A DNA stretch of 64,000 bases from Pedobacter aquae (GTDB lineage: Bacteria; Bacteroidota; Bacteroidia; Sphingobacteriales; Sphingobacteriaceae). A program made the position numbers and the translations under genes. A model generated the notes under the pieces. That model saw only the letters and a program-made list of their open reading frames with translations, made no database searches and was not told the origin of the DNA. The number at the start of each line of letters is the position of its first letter. Within the stretch, counting starts at the first letter, position 1. The stretch is from the NCBI RefSeq assembly GCF_008195825.1, contig NZ_CP043329.1, positions 248,001 to 312,000 on the forward strand, in the 5' to 3' direction. Shown here piece after piece: positions 44,827 through 53,882 of the stretch.

Positions 44827-44849
44827 TTACTTAATTATACCTTTATAGT

Positions 44850-44884
44850 AAATGGCCTGATATTTATCGGGCCATTTATATTTT
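44850..44884 (+). terminator. Terminator after dnaN
   Basis: An 8-bp stem AAATGGCC at 44850-44857 with GGCCATTT at 44870-44877 is followed by ATATTTT. It lies 23 bases after the dnaN stop. Confidence 0.75.
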
Positions 44885-44905
44885 AGAATAATTTGTAAAA
44901 AGCCA

Positions 44906-44913
44906 TACCTTTG
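44906..44913 (+). promoter_or_regulatory. Candidate -7 box for the DUF4397 gene
   Basis: TACCTTTG matches the Bacteroidota -7 consensus TAnnTTTG and lies 38 bases before the start of the lipoprotein gene at 44952. A TTTG occurs at 44892 but the spacing of 10 is too short, so the -33 box is unclear. Confidence 0.35.
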
Positions 44914-44951
44914 TGCGTTATTAAGACTGGTTAAACATCGGCGGCAGCCTT

Positions 44952-45644
44952 ATGAAAAATAGAGTTCAAATTTTTGTAATTTTAAGTATGTTAGTTTTAG
45001 GCTGGGTTTCTTGTACAGACCCAACCGAGGTTATACCGCAACCTACTACGGCAACACGTATCATGCTCATTAATGCCTCTCCTGATGTTGGTACTATAGA
45101 TTTTTACCTTAACGGAGAGAAAATAAATGCTTCTCCTTTGGCTTTCAGAGATAATACCACTTATGTAAACATTGCCCGTAGTGGTACATTTACAGCAGAG
45201 GCAAAGCTAGGTTCAAGAACACTTTTTAGTCAGACTATATTTTTGCAGCCCGGCAGAAGTCATTCTTTGTTTTTAACGGGTGCTGTGGCAGATACTTCTT
45301 TGTTTTATGTAGCAACCTTAGATAATATTGATACGCCAGCATTAAATAAAGCTAAACTCAGATTCATCAATTTAAGTCCAAATGCTCCGGCTTTTAATGT
45401 TATAAATTCTGATAGTACTGTTTTGTTTAACAATGCAGCTTACAGGACAGCTTCAAACTTTATAGAATTGGATGCTCAAACCTATAGTTTAAAGGTTTTA
45501 GCATCTAGGGATAGAACATTATGGCTTAATTTGCCAACGTACAATTTCGAAAACGGCCGAATATATACCCTTTTTGTTAGCAATTTAGTTGATACTGCAA
45601 GCAGAACAGGCTTAAGAGCCGATACCATTATAGCTCAATATTAA
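44952..45644 (+). CDS. DUF4397-domain lipoprotein
   Basis: This 230-residue lipoprotein has a lipobox ending in Cys21 (LGWVSC). The region ATRIMLINASPDVGTIDFYLNG and a second similar segment, KLRFINLSPNAPAFNVI, form two beta-sandwich repeats of the DUF4397 type. The function of the family is not known; such proteins sit on the envelope surface or periplasm. A dedA-type gene starts 11 bases downstream and is likely co-transcribed. Confidence 0.8.
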   Translation: MKNRVQIFVILSMLVLGWVSCTDPTEVIPQPTTATRIMLINASPDVGTIDFYLNGEKINASPLAFRDNTTYVNIARSGTFTAEAKLGSRTLFSQTIFLQPGRSHSLFLTGAVADTSLFYVATLDNIDTPALNKAKLRFINLSPNAPAFNVINSDSTVLFNNAAYRTASNFIELDAQTYSLKVLASRDRTLWLNLPTYNFENGRIYTLFVSNLVDTASRTGLRADTIIAQY

Positions 45645-45655
45645 AACAAATTTCA

Positions 45656-46309
45656 GTGGAACTTATTAGACAATTAATAGATTTTATACTTCACATAGAC
45701 CGCCATTTAAGTGAAATCATCAGAGATTATCAGTTTTGGACATACCTCATTCTATTCCTCATCATCTTTGCAGAAACTGGTTTTGTGGTAACTCCTTTTT
45801 TACCGGGCGACTCTCTGCTGTTTGCTGCTGGTGCTTTAATAGGTACAGGTAATACAGGTTTAAATATTTATTTGTTAGCCGCACTACTTTTTATTGCGGC
45901 TTTTGCAGGCGACTCTCTAAATTACGAATTAGGGAAACGCTACGGCATAAGAGCATTTAACGGTAAAATACCATTTCTTAAAAAAGAGTATTTAGTAAAA
46001 ACCCAAAACTTCTTTGCAAAACATGGTGGTAAAACCATCATCTACGCAAGATTTGTTCCTATTGTGCGCACATTTGCGCCTTTTGTTGCTGGTATTGGTG
46101 AAATGGATTATAAAAAGTTTGCTTCTTTTAATGTTATTGGAGCGTTTTTATGGATAGTGATTTTCCTCTTTCTAGGATACTTCTTTGGTAACTTAGCCTT
46201 TATACAAAAGAATTTTAGCTTAGTTATTTTGGCTATCATCATCTTATCTATAATGCCGCCCGTAATAGAGGTGTTAAAGTCGAAATTAAAAGGTAATAAG
46301 GCTAGCTAA
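45656..46309 (+). CDS. DedA-family membrane protein
   Basis: This 217-residue inner-membrane protein starts with GTG at 45656. The DedA (SNARE-associated) signature is clear: FAETGFVVTPFLPGDSLLFAAGAL, then GDSLNYELGKRYG and FFAKHGGKTIIYARFVPIVRTFAPFVAGIGEM. Members act in lipid carrier recycling and membrane homeostasis, and some are undecaprenyl-phosphate flippases. The exact substrate here is not known. Confidence 0.95.
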   Translation: MELIRQLIDFILHIDRHLSEIIRDYQFWTYLILFLIIFAETGFVVTPFLPGDSLLFAAGALIGTGNTGLNIYLLAALLFIAAFAGDSLNYELGKRYGIRAFNGKIPFLKKEYLVKTQNFFAKHGGKTIIYARFVPIVRTFAPFVAGIGEMDYKKFASFNVIGAFLWIVIFLFLGYFFGNLAFIQKNFSLVILAIIILSIMPPVIEVLKSKLKGNKAS

Positions 46310-46322
46310 GAGTTAGCCCAAA

Positions 46323-46366
46323 AAGAAGCGAAATTTAAGAAAGTACTCACTTAAATTTCGCTTCTT
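46323..46366. terminator. Bidirectional terminator between dedA and the phospholipase-like gene
   Basis: A perfect 17-bp inverted repeat, arms 46323-46339 and 46350-46366, has a 10-base loop. It sits between two convergent stops and ends in A- and T-rich arms, so it can terminate both. Confidence 0.85.
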
Positions 46367-46374
46367 CTTAAAAA

Positions 46375-47340
46375 CTAGTTTTCTGGTCTCCCCAAAGCTT
46401 TCCCTTTTTGGTAAAGCTGTTCTTCTTTTTCAACCAATTGTTTCTCTTCTAAAGATTGGTCTTTTCTGATTAAATTCTTCATATCTGGTTGTCCAGCATC
46501 TACCCAAGCCGAGTACCAAAAGCTGCCTACTGCTAAAATAGATTTTCTCATTTGCCGTTCTACCATGCCGTTTAAGGCTTTATGGTAAGCCTCGGAATAT
46601 TCTGCAGAATATTCCTTAATAACTTTATTATTACGCTCACTATAGCTGTATTTTCTATCAGAAGGGAAGCTTTTACTCAATTGTTTTTCAAATAAAAGGG
46701 TAGAGTCTAACATGGTATAAGTGTTTTCTACAATTCGCCATGCTTCATTTAAAGGATTGTCAATATATTTCGCTTTACCAACAAAATAATCATATCGGTC
46801 TGCAAATAATTCTGGCAGTCTGCTTTCCCAAAAACCATGGATACCCGTTTGCCCGGTTAATTGTCCATTATAGTTTTCGGTAGTATGTAAAGGCACATGT
46901 GCATCAGCAATATAATGCCCAATATCGGCAGAATGACGTAATATTTGTACCGAGTCTCGGTCTTTAAAAGCTTTTACCAGCCTATAGTAAACGCGTTCTA
47001 TATGCCAAGGCACAATACCATAAGCTTTTAAAGTGTCTTCTGTATACTTTTTAACCGCATCGTTCCATTTCTTAGGGATGCTATCAAAAGGAGCTTTACC
47101 ATAATGATCTGCATCTAAATAATGCCTTGGCGCCTCTAAAGAATCTGCATACCTACGCTTATCTGGGTCAACAGCATGGTCTGTGATGTGGTTAATATTA
47201 CTTTTATAAAAGCTTATTAAATCCTTAGGTAAGGTAAAAACCGCCAGTCGGTTAATTCTTTTATGAGCAAAAAATCCCCAAGAGCACAGTATAATTACCG
47301 CAGGCAAAAGTATGAGGAGTAGTTTTTTAGTATTCTTCAT
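46375..47340 (-). CDS. Zinc-dependent phospholipase C / S1-P1 nuclease-like exported protein
   Basis: This protein of about 321 residues (ATG at 47340) has an N-terminal signal/anchor ending near CSWGFFAHKRINRLAVFTLP. The Trp and His there match the mature N-terminal zinc ligands of the phospholipase C / P1 nuclease fold. Further ligands are suggested by DHAVDPDKRRYADSLEAPRHYLDADHYG and LRHSADIGHYIADAHVPLHTTENYNG, then GIHGFWESRLPE. A three-zinc phosphodiesterase acting in the periplasm or outside is the likely role. Lipid and nucleic acid substrates cannot be distinguished here. Confidence 0.82.
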   Translation of the reverse strand: MKNTKKLLLILLPAVIILCSWGFFAHKRINRLAVFTLPKDLISFYKSNINHITDHAVDPDKRRYADSLEAPRHYLDADHYGKAPFDSIPKKWNDAVKKYTEDTLKAYGIVPWHIERVYYRLVKAFKDRDSVQILRHSADIGHYIADAHVPLHTTENYNGQLTGQTGIHGFWESRLPELFADRYDYFVGKAKYIDNPLNEAWRIVENTYTMLDSTLLFEKQLSKSFPSDRKYSYSERNNKVIKEYSAEYSEAYHKALNGMVERQMRKSILAVGSFWYSAWVDAGQPDMKNLIRKDQSLEEKQLVEKEEQLYQKGKALGRPEN

Positions 47341-47571
47341 AACCAAATGTAAGGCTTGTATATTTATTTAAATAGGCTGTTGTTTAAATTTTTTGTAAAG
47401 GTTCTGTTGTGTTTCTTAGTGATCGATAGTCCGATGGAGAAGTTCATCCCTTCGGGACTTTCTGCTAAATGTTACTTTAGGGCGGTATTATGCTGCCAGT
47501 CCGGTTTATTTTAATAGTTTTGTATGGAAGTGAGGGGGTAAATAATGATGAGAAAAAAAATAGAATAACAC
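47341..47571. other. Intergenic spacer with weak hairpins, no gene seen
   Basis: No coding frame of note is present. A stretch near 47440-47470 can fold (AAGT..ATCCCTTCGGGACTT), and GGCGG..CTGCC near 47482-47498 can form a short stem. They look like degenerate intergenic repeats, but no second copy is visible in the window. Confidence 0.4.
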
Positions 47572-47602
47572 TTTGTATTTTAATTTTTTCAATCTATATT
47601 TG
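47572..47602 (+). promoter_or_regulatory. Bacteroidota-type promoter of rpsT
   Basis: TTTG at 47572-47575 and TATATTTG at 47595-47602 are separated by 19 bases, matching the -33/-7 consensus of the phylum's primary sigma factor (TTTG, N19, TAnnTTTG). The predicted start lies about 40 bases before the rpsT ATG. Confidence 0.8.
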
Positions 47603-47648
47603 CATCCCCAACAGGGAAAGATATTAACAAAGGAATAAAAAGCTTAAG

Positions 47649-47900
47649 ATGGCAAATCATAAATCGGCATTAAAAAGAATTAGATCAAACGCAGCTAAGC
47701 GTTTACGTAACAGATATCAAGCTAAAACTACTAGAACTTTTATTAAAAGATTACGTAGTGCAGTATCTAAAGATGAAGCTTTAGCATTATTACCTAAAGT
47801 AACTTCTATGTTAGATCGTTTAGCTAAAAAGAACGTTATTCACAAAAACAAAGCAGCTAACAACAAGTCAAGATTGACTAAATTTGTTAACTCTTTATAA
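47649..47900 (+). CDS. rpsT: 30S ribosomal protein S20
   Basis: This 83-residue basic protein binds the 5' domain of 16S rRNA during early 30S assembly. It has the typical opening MANHKSALKRIRSNAAKRLRNR and a C-terminal VIHKNKAANNKSRLTKFVNSL. A strong promoter and a terminator frame it as a single-gene unit. Confidence 0.98.
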   Translation: MANHKSALKRIRSNAAKRLRNRYQAKTTRTFIKRLRSAVSKDEALALLPKVTSMLDRLAKKNVIHKNKAANNKSRLTKFVNSL

Positions 47901-47926
47901 GATATAGATATTCCTTTTATCTGAAG

Positions 47927-47961
47927 AGGCGGATTTTTTTAATTAAAATCCGCCTTTTTAT
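47927..47961 (+). terminator. Terminator after rpsT
   Basis: An 11-bp stem AGGCGGATTTT at 47927-47937 with AAAATCCGCCT at 47945-47955 is followed by a T run. It lies 26 bases after the rpsT stop. Confidence 0.85.
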
Positions 47962-47994
47962 TTGTGTTTTCATAGGTTTTTGTATTTTTAATTA

Positions 47995-48696
47995 ATGAAA
48001 TCAACCTATGAACAAAACTTGCCTATTACCACATGGGCAGAAGAAGACCGTCCGCGAGAAAAATTATTAGCACAAGGCAGAAGATCTTTGTCAGATGCAG
48101 AACTTATTGCCATTTTAATAGGTTCGGGCAGCAGATCAGAATCAGCAGTAGATTTAAGTAAAAGAATCTTAAACAGCTATCAAAATAACCTCAATACTTT
48201 AGGGAAACTCAGCGTACAAGAACTATCTAAATTTAAAGGTATCGGAGAAGCCAAAGCTATTTCCATTATTGCGGCCTTAGAACTAGGCAGAAGAAGAAAA
48301 GAAGTTGATACACCAGAATTGAAATGTGTTTTTAGTTCTTCCGATATATTTCATGTTTTAGAACCATATTTCGCAGATTTATTGCATGAGGAGTTCTGGA
48401 TTATTTTGCTCAATAAAAGAAATGCCATCATCAATAAAATCTTAATTTCTAAAGGTGGTTTGGCTGGTACTGTAGCAGATCCAAAAATTATATTTAAAGC
48501 TGCTTTAGAACATAACGCTGCTAGTATTATCTTGGCTCATAATCATCCTTCAGGAAATCTAAAACCAAGCCCGGCAGATATTAAACTCACCAAAAAAATT
48601 GTTGAAGCAGGTAGAATGTTAGATATTTCAATCTTAGACCATGTTATTTTCTGTGATAAGAAATATTACAGCTTTGCTGATGTAGGAGAGTTATAA
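47995..48696 (+). CDS. radC: RadC-family JAMM-domain protein
   Basis: This 233-residue protein is historically named for DNA repair, though its biochemical role is unsettled. An N-terminal helix-hairpin-helix part (LSVQELSKFKGIGEAKAISIIAALELGRR) precedes an MPN/JAMM metalloprotease-like domain with the metal motif ILAHNHPSGNLKPSPADIKLT and the final ILDHVIF. It lies between rpsT and pheT on the same strand, with 94 bases to the rpsT stop and 110 to pheT. Confidence 0.95.
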   Translation: MKSTYEQNLPITTWAEEDRPREKLLAQGRRSLSDAELIAILIGSGSRSESAVDLSKRILNSYQNNLNTLGKLSVQELSKFKGIGEAKAISIIAALELGRRRKEVDTPELKCVFSSSDIFHVLEPYFADLLHEEFWIILLNKRNAIINKILISKGGLAGTVADPKIIFKAALEHNAASIILAHNHPSGNLKPSPADIKLTKKIVEAGRMLDISILDHVIFCDKKYYSFADVGEL

Positions 48697-48806
48697 AGGC
48701 TAGCCATGAATAGCTTTAGCAAAACTTAATGATAGCCTCTCTTTGCTAATATTTTCCTCGTTAAGCTTTATTTCCTATTTTTGCGCTTTCGCGAAAATAC
48801 AAATAC

Positions 48807-51203
48807 ATGAAGATATCATACAGTTGGTTAAAACAATTCCTAGATACAGATTTAAAGCCCGAAGAAATTTCGACCTTACTTACATCCATAGGTTTAGAGG
48901 TTGAGAGTTTAGAGCGTGTACAAGCAGTACCCGGTGGTTTAGAAGGTTTGCTTATAGGTTATGTAAAAGAGCGCTCTCAACACCCTAATGCAGATAGATT
49001 AAGCATCACGAAAGTTGATGTTGGTAGTGACGAAGATTTACAAATTGTTTGTGGTGCACCAAACGTAGCAGCTGGTCAGAAAGTAGTAGTTGCAACGGTG
49101 GGTTGTACCGTTCATCCAACAAGTGGCGAGCCTTTCAAAATCAACAAATCTAAAATAAGAGGCGAAGTATCAGAAGGGATGATTTGTGCCGAAGACGAAA
49201 TAGGCTTAGGAAAGTCGCATGATGGTATCATGATTTTGCCAGAAGATGCGCCAATTGGTAAAGAGGCAAAAGAATTTTTTAATCTTCAGGATGATTTTCT
49301 TTTTGAAATAGGCTTAACGCCAAATAGGGCAGATGCCGCTTCTCATTTAGGTGTTGCTCGTGATATAGCAGCTTACCTACAAATTGATATTAAAAAACCT
49401 ATTGTTGATAGTTTTAAAATAGCAGAAGAAATATCAGCTATAGCAGTTATCATTGAAGATGCTGTAGCAGCACCAAGATATTCTGGTTTAACCATCAGCG
49501 GGATAGAAGTTAAAGAATCTCCTAATTGGTTAAAAGAGAAATTAGCTGTTATAGGCGTAAGAGCAATCAACAACATTGTAGATGTTACCAACTATGTTTT
49601 ACATGATTTAGGGCAGCCTCTACATGCTTTTGATGCCGATGAAATTAAAGGAAATAAAGTTGTTGTAAAAAAATGTACAGAAGGTACTTTATTTAAAACT
49701 TTAGATGAGGTAGAGCGTAAGCTTTCTGCTGATGATTTAATGATTTGTAATGCTCAAGAGCCTATGTGTATTGCCGGAGTTTTTGGTGGTATAACATCAG
49801 GTGTAAAAGCTACAACAAAAAATATATTCTTAGAGAGTGCTTATTTTAACCCTGTAAGCGTAAGAAAAACAGCTAAAAGACATGGTTTAAAAACCGATTC
49901 TTCTTTCCGTTTTGAGCGTGGTACAGATCCAGAAATTACTGTTTACGCTTTAAAAAGAGCGGCTTTGTTGATACAGGAAGTTGCTGGGGGTACTATTTCA
50001 TCTCCAATATTTGATTATTATCCACAACCAAACCCTTATTTTGAGGTTGATTTAAGCTTAGATAGGGTAAATAAAATCATTGGACAGGTTATTCCTGATG
50101 AGGAAATCATCAGTATCATTAAATCTTTAGGTATTACCATTGTTAAAGCTGAGAACAGGTTACTTCAATTACAAGTGCCAAGCTACAAAGTTGATGTAAC
50201 TAGAGAAATTGATGTAATAGAAGAAGTATTAAGAATTTATGGTTACGATAATATCGATATACCAGGTAAAGTTAATGCCTCTTTAAACTATTCATCTAAA
50301 CCTGATAAGGAAGCGGTACAACATACCATTGCCGATTTATTATCAGCAAATGGATATTTCGAGATTTTATCTAACTCTTTAACAAAGAAGGCTTTTACTT
50401 TAGAAGAAGAGAAAGCCGTACAAATTTTAAATCCGCTAAGTTCTGATTTAGATGTGATGCGACAGTCTTTGTTGTACTCTGGCTTAGAAGCTATTGCATA
50501 CAACAACAATAGAAAACAAGCAGATTTAAAGTTGTACGAGTTTGGGAAGACTTACTTTTTAGAAGAAGAGAAATATCAGGAAAATAATTGCTTAGCTATT
50601 TTTGTAACGGGTAAAACGCCTGCTAACTGGCAAAATGCAGCTAAAGAATACAGCTTCTATCAAATTAAAGCCACAGTTGATGCAATCATTCAAAAGCTAA
50701 ATGTTTCTAATTTGATATTAGAAGACTTAAAAGATAGTGAGTTTGCTTATGGTATCACCTATAAAAAAGGACAAAAAACTTTAGTAAGGTTTGGTGCAGT
50801 AGAGAACGCTGCTTTAAAGAAAGCAGATGTTGATAAAACCGTTTTTGCAGCTATCTTCAATTGGGATTTAGTATTTACCATCATCAGAAATAATAAAATC
50901 ACTTACCAGGAGATTTCTAAATTCCCTGCGGTTAAAAGAGATCTCTCGATGTTGCTAAATGCTGATATTAGTTTTGAGCAGTTGAAAAAGATAGCCCTTA
51001 AAACAGATAAGAAATTACTGAAAGCTGTTGACGTTTTTGATGTTTACCAAGGAGATAAACTTCCTGAAGGAAAAAAATCTTATGCTTTAAGCTTTGTTTT
51101 GCAAGATGAGGAACAAACCTTAGCAGATAAACAGATAGATGCGGTGATGCAGAAATTAATTACTAATTTCGAAAAAGAAATAGGTGCAGAAATTAGAAAG
51201 TAA
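48807..51203 (+). CDS. pheT: Phenylalanine--tRNA ligase beta subunit
   Basis: This 798-residue subunit forms the alpha2-beta2 enzyme that charges tRNA-Phe. Domains in order are the EMAP-like tRNA-binding OB fold (about 40-155, HPNADRLSITKVDVG), B3/B4 editing (about 210-380, with VVDVTNYVLHDLGQPLHAFD), B5 (about 400-475), the catalytic-like core and the C-terminal FDX-ACB domain (from KFPAVKRDLSMLL). A -7 box TATTTTTG at 48776 lies upstream with a GCG-rich short hairpin behind it. pheS is not in this window. Confidence 0.97.
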   Translation: MKISYSWLKQFLDTDLKPEEISTLLTSIGLEVESLERVQAVPGGLEGLLIGYVKERSQHPNADRLSITKVDVGSDEDLQIVCGAPNVAAGQKVVVATVGCTVHPTSGEPFKINKSKIRGEVSEGMICAEDEIGLGKSHDGIMILPEDAPIGKEAKEFFNLQDDFLFEIGLTPNRADAASHLGVARDIAAYLQIDIKKPIVDSFKIAEEISAIAVIIEDAVAAPRYSGLTISGIEVKESPNWLKEKLAVIGVRAINNIVDVTNYVLHDLGQPLHAFDADEIKGNKVVVKKCTEGTLFKTLDEVERKLSADDLMICNAQEPMCIAGVFGGITSGVKATTKNIFLESAYFNPVSVRKTAKRHGLKTDSSFRFERGTDPEITVYALKRAALLIQEVAGGTISSPIFDYYPQPNPYFEVDLSLDRVNKIIGQVIPDEEIISIIKSLGITIVKAENRLLQLQVPSYKVDVTREIDVIEEVLRIYGYDNIDIPGKVNASLNYSSKPDKEAVQHTIADLLSANGYFEILSNSLTKKAFTLEEEKAVQILNPLSSDLDVMRQSLLYSGLEAIAYNNNRKQADLKLYEFGKTYFLEEEKYQENNCLAIFVTGKTPANWQNAAKEYSFYQIKATVDAIIQKLNVSNLILEDLKDSEFAYGITYKKGQKTLVRFGAVENAALKKADVDKTVFAAIFNWDLVFTIIRNNKITYQEISKFPAVKRDLSMLLNADISFEQLKKIALKTDKKLLKAVDVFDVYQGDKLPEGKKSYALSFVLQDEEQTLADKQIDAVMQKLITNFEKEIGAEIRK

Positions 51204-51267
51204 TTTTTATATATGTTGTGTTTCCTATTTTAACTTTTGAATTTTTATTTTAGAATTTTAAAATATT

Positions 51268-51558
51268 ATGTCTGTAATAGCTCAAAAATTAGATCAGGTT
51301 CTGGACCGCACCCAAAAACTGGTAGAGTTAGCGAAGGCTTTACAGGAGCATAATGACCTTTTAAATCTTGAAAACCAATCGCTTCAAGTAGCACTAAATA
51401 CTAGTGAAACCAAGCGAAAAGAGTTGGAAGAAAAGCTTAGAGTTTTAAAGCTAGCCAAGAGTTTAGAGGGTACAAGTGAAAAAACACTTGACATCAAGAA
51501 AAAAATTAACGAATTTGTGCGGGAAATAGATAAATGTATTGTATTGCTGAAAAAGTAA
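51268..51558 (+). CDS. Small coiled-coil protein upstream of zapA (ZapB-like)
   Basis: This 96-residue protein is almost wholly coiled coil, from LDQVLDRTQKLVELAKALQ through NLENQSLQVALNTSETKRKELEEKLRVLKL. It ends with EFVREIDKCIVLLKK. It sits between pheT and zapA in a conserved Bacteroidota order, which suggests a division-associated partner of ZapA. Direct homology to E. coli ZapB is not shown, so the link is inferred from position and structure. Confidence 0.75.
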   Translation: MSVIAQKLDQVLDRTQKLVELAKALQEHNDLLNLENQSLQVALNTSETKRKELEEKLRVLKLAKSLEGTSEKTLDIKKKINEFVREIDKCIVLLKK

Positions 51559-51580
51559 TACAGTAGTGAACCTAAGCTCA

Positions 51581-51877
51581 ATGGGAGAGATCTCCATAAA
51601 AATAAATATTGCTGACCGTGTTTATCCTTTAAAGATAAACGTTGAAGAAGAGGAAGTTGTGAGGCGAGCTGCTAAATTAATAAATGACCGCATAAAAGAA
51701 TTTCAAGAAAATTATGCAGTTAAAGATAAACAAGATTTGCTCTCTATGTGTGTGTTGTATTATGCAACGGCAACCATAAAGGCCGAGAAAAATGCCAGTA
51801 ATGAAGATACAGAGGTGGCAGAGAAAGTTTATCATTTAGATAGTTTATTGAACGATTTTTTCGCTAAACAAAAGTAA
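51581..51877 (+). CDS. zapA: Cell division protein ZapA
   Basis: This protein of about 98 residues binds FtsZ and bundles its filaments. It shows the ZapA opening GEISIKINIADRVYPLKINVEEEEVVRRAAKLINDRIKE and a C-terminal coiled coil. The ATG at 51581 is preferred over a GTG at 51566 because MGEISIKI is the usual start. It follows the coiled-coil gene by a few bases. Confidence 0.9.
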   Translation: MGEISIKINIADRVYPLKINVEEEEVVRRAAKLINDRIKEFQENYAVKDKQDLLSMCVLYYATATIKAEKNASNEDTEVAEKVYHLDSLLNDFFAKQK

Positions 51878-51908
51878 TAGCGTTCTTTATATAAGAGTTT
51901 TAAAATTT

Positions 51909-52082
51909 AACCGCAGTTAAATTTTAGGTTTCACTATTAAAAACTTAACACTTCGATATTTTGAAGGTAAGTATAGATAATGCCGATTTTTTGCCAAAAG
52001 CAACACCTCGGTTATTTGTACCTTTAACCTGTAATTGAAGTTTACAATACATGAAATCTAAGAGTTAGTTGCGGTTTTTTTA
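51909..52082 (+). ncRNA. ssrS: Structured RNA between zapA and rny, candidate 6S RNA
   Basis: The 224-base gap holds a structured unit of about 170 nt. A closing stem pairs AACCGCA at 51909-51915 with TGCGGTT at 52070-52076 and extends through TAG/CTA and TTTC/GAAA pairs. Inside are a hairpin around CTTCGATATTTTGAAG (51951-51966) and an arm pairing CCGA with TCGG near 51983-52015. The right arm of the closing stem runs into a T run. A long rod with an internal opening, and the zapA-rny position, fit 6S RNA, which binds RNA polymerase. I recall 6S RNA annotated here in related genomes, but I could not run a covariance search. Confidence 0.55.
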
Positions 52083-52101
52083 TTTTATTTAACGACATTT
52101 T

Positions 52102-53664
52102 ATGGAGATAATGATTTACCTCGCTATTGCAATTGTTGCTTTTGGTGGAGGAGTTTTAACAGGAAGAGTACTACTTCGTCAGCTGCTTAAACAGCAAGAA
52201 GTAGCAGCACAGTCTAAAGTAAAGAAGATTTTAAAGGATGCTGAAAATAATGCTGAAATCTTAAAAAAGAATAAATTATTAGAAGCTAAAGAGAAATTCT
52301 TGCAAATGAAAGCAGATCACGAGCAAGAAATCAATCAAAAAAATATTGCCATTTCACAAAGAGAGAACACTTTAAAACAAAAGGAACAGTCTCTCAATCA
52401 GAAATTAGAAAATCAAACCAGAAAAGAGCAAGAGCTTGACAATCTTAAAAAGAAGTTAGAGCAACAAACAGAAATTGTTGTTAAAAAACAAGAAGAGGTT
52501 GAGGCTATCAAAAATCAACATATCAAAGAATTAGAAACTATTGCTGGTTTATCTGCTGAGGAAGCTAAAACGCAACTAGAAACTAATTTAAAAGAAGAAG
52601 CCAGAACCAATGCCATGGCTCAAATTAAAGATATTGTTGATGAAGCCAAAATGACTGCTGCTAAAGAAGCTAAAAAAGTAGTTATACAAACCATTCAACG
52701 TACAGCTACAGAATCTGCTATAGAAAATACTGTGTCTATTTTCAATATCGAAAATGATGAAATTAAAGGTAGAATTATAGGTAGAGAAGGCAGAAATATC
52801 AGAGCTTTAGAAGCTGCAACAGGTATAGAAATTATTGTTGATGATACGCCAGAGGCTATTATACTTTCTGGTTTTGACCCTGTAAGAAGAGAAATTGCCC
52901 GTTTAGCGCTTCACCGTTTGGTAACAGACGGACGTATACACCCAGCCAGAATTGAAGAGGTGGTAGCCAAAACTCAAAAACAAATTGAAGAGGAAATTAT
53001 TGAGATAGGCGAGCGTACCGTAATTGATTTAGGTATACATGGCTTACACCCAGAGTTGATAAGAATGGTGGGCAGAATGCGTTACCGCTCTTCTTACGGA
53101 CAGAATTTGTTACAACACTCTAGAGAGGTAGCAAATTTCTGCGCTACCATGGCATCAGAACTTGGGTTAAACGCTAAACTTGCAAAAAGAGCCGGATTAT
53201 TACATGACATAGGTAAAGTGCCTGATGATAACCCAGAATTGCCACACGCAATTTTAGGTATGCAGCTAGCAGAAAAATATAAAGAACATCCTGAAGTTTG
53301 CAATGCTATTGGTGCACACCATGATGAGATAGAAATGACTTCTATGATATCTCCTATTATCCAAGCTTGCGATGCCATTTCTGGTGCAAGACCAGGTGCA
53401 AGAAGAGAGGTAGTAGAAAGCTATATCAGAAGACTAAAAGAGTTAGAAAGCTTAGCTTTATCTTACCCTGGCGTAGAGAAAACTTTTGCTATACAAGCAG
53501 GTAGAGAGCTAAGGGTAGTGGTGGAAAGTGAAAAAATAAGTGATGCGCAATCTGAAATTTTAGCAGCTGATATCTCTAACAGAATTCAAACTGAAATGAC
53601 TTATCCTGGTCAAATTAAGGTTACGGTTATCAGAGAAACCAGATCTGTAGCTTACGCGAAATAA
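52102..53664 (+). CDS. rny: Ribonuclease Y
   Basis: This 520-residue membrane-anchored endoribonuclease starts mRNA decay. It has an N-terminal helix ([17 protein letters not shown]), a long coiled coil (about 30-200), a KH domain (about 205-275, [22 protein letters not shown]) and an HD domain with the metal motif [14 protein letters not shown]. The end reads [16 protein letters not shown]. The length and domain order match the family. Confidence 0.97.
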   Translation: MEIMIYLAIAIVAFGGGVLTGRVLLRQLLKQQEVAAQSKVKKILKDAENNAEILKKNKLLEAKEKFLQMKADHEQEINQKNIAISQRENTLKQKEQSLNQKLENQTRKEQELDNLKKKLEQQTEIVVKKQEEVEAIKNQHIKELETIAGLSAEEAKTQLETNLKEEARTNAMAQIKDIVDEAKMTAAKEAKKVVIQTIQRTATESAIENTVSIFNIENDEIKGRIIGREGRNIRALEAATGIEIIVDDTPEAIILSGFDPVRREIARLALHRLVTDGRIHPARIEEVVAKTQKQIEEEIIEIGERTVIDLGIHGLHPELIRMVGRMRYRSSYGQNLLQHSREVANFCATMASELGLNAKLAKRAGLLHDIGKVPDDNPELPHAILGMQLAEKYKEHPEVCNAIGAHHDEIEMTSMISPIIQACDAISGARPGARREVVESYIRRLKELESLALSYPGVEKTFAIQAGRELRVVVESEKISDAQSEILAADISNRIQTEMTYPGQIKVTVIRETRSVAYAK

Positions 53665-53734
53665 GTATAGGGTAGAAAGTAAAAAGTACAGAGTATAAAG
53701 TATTCAGATATTTGAAACTTGAACAAGTAATTTC

Positions 53735-53867
53735 AAGAGGCTGTCTCAAATCACCATTTTGTGTCAGGCTGAGCGGAGTAGAACCTTTTTCTTATCCTTC
53801 TACTTCGCTCAGGATGACAACAAAGGTCTGCTCAATGTGATAAATATAATGATGGAGACAACCTCTT
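53735..53867. mobile_element. Miniature inverted-repeat element related to the IS1182 element
   Basis: A 133-bp unit is bounded by AAGAGGCTGTCTCA at 53735-53748, identical to the terminal repeat of the IS at 11424-13232, and by an inverted copy at 53853-53867 with two changes. It has no coding capacity. Inside lies a second inverted repeat, arms 53762-53783 and 53798-53819, of the TGTCA..CTGAGCG..AGT.GAA type that recurs in Bacteroidota intergenic regions. A MITE mobilised by an IS1182-type transposase is the likely nature. Confidence 0.75.
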
Positions 53868-53882
53868 TTATATGAAAATGAA

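Noticed and set aside
53665-53734. Short repeated AAAGTA-type stretch after rny
   Set aside because: The units are irregular and AT-rich; there is no stable array or hairpin to support a feature.
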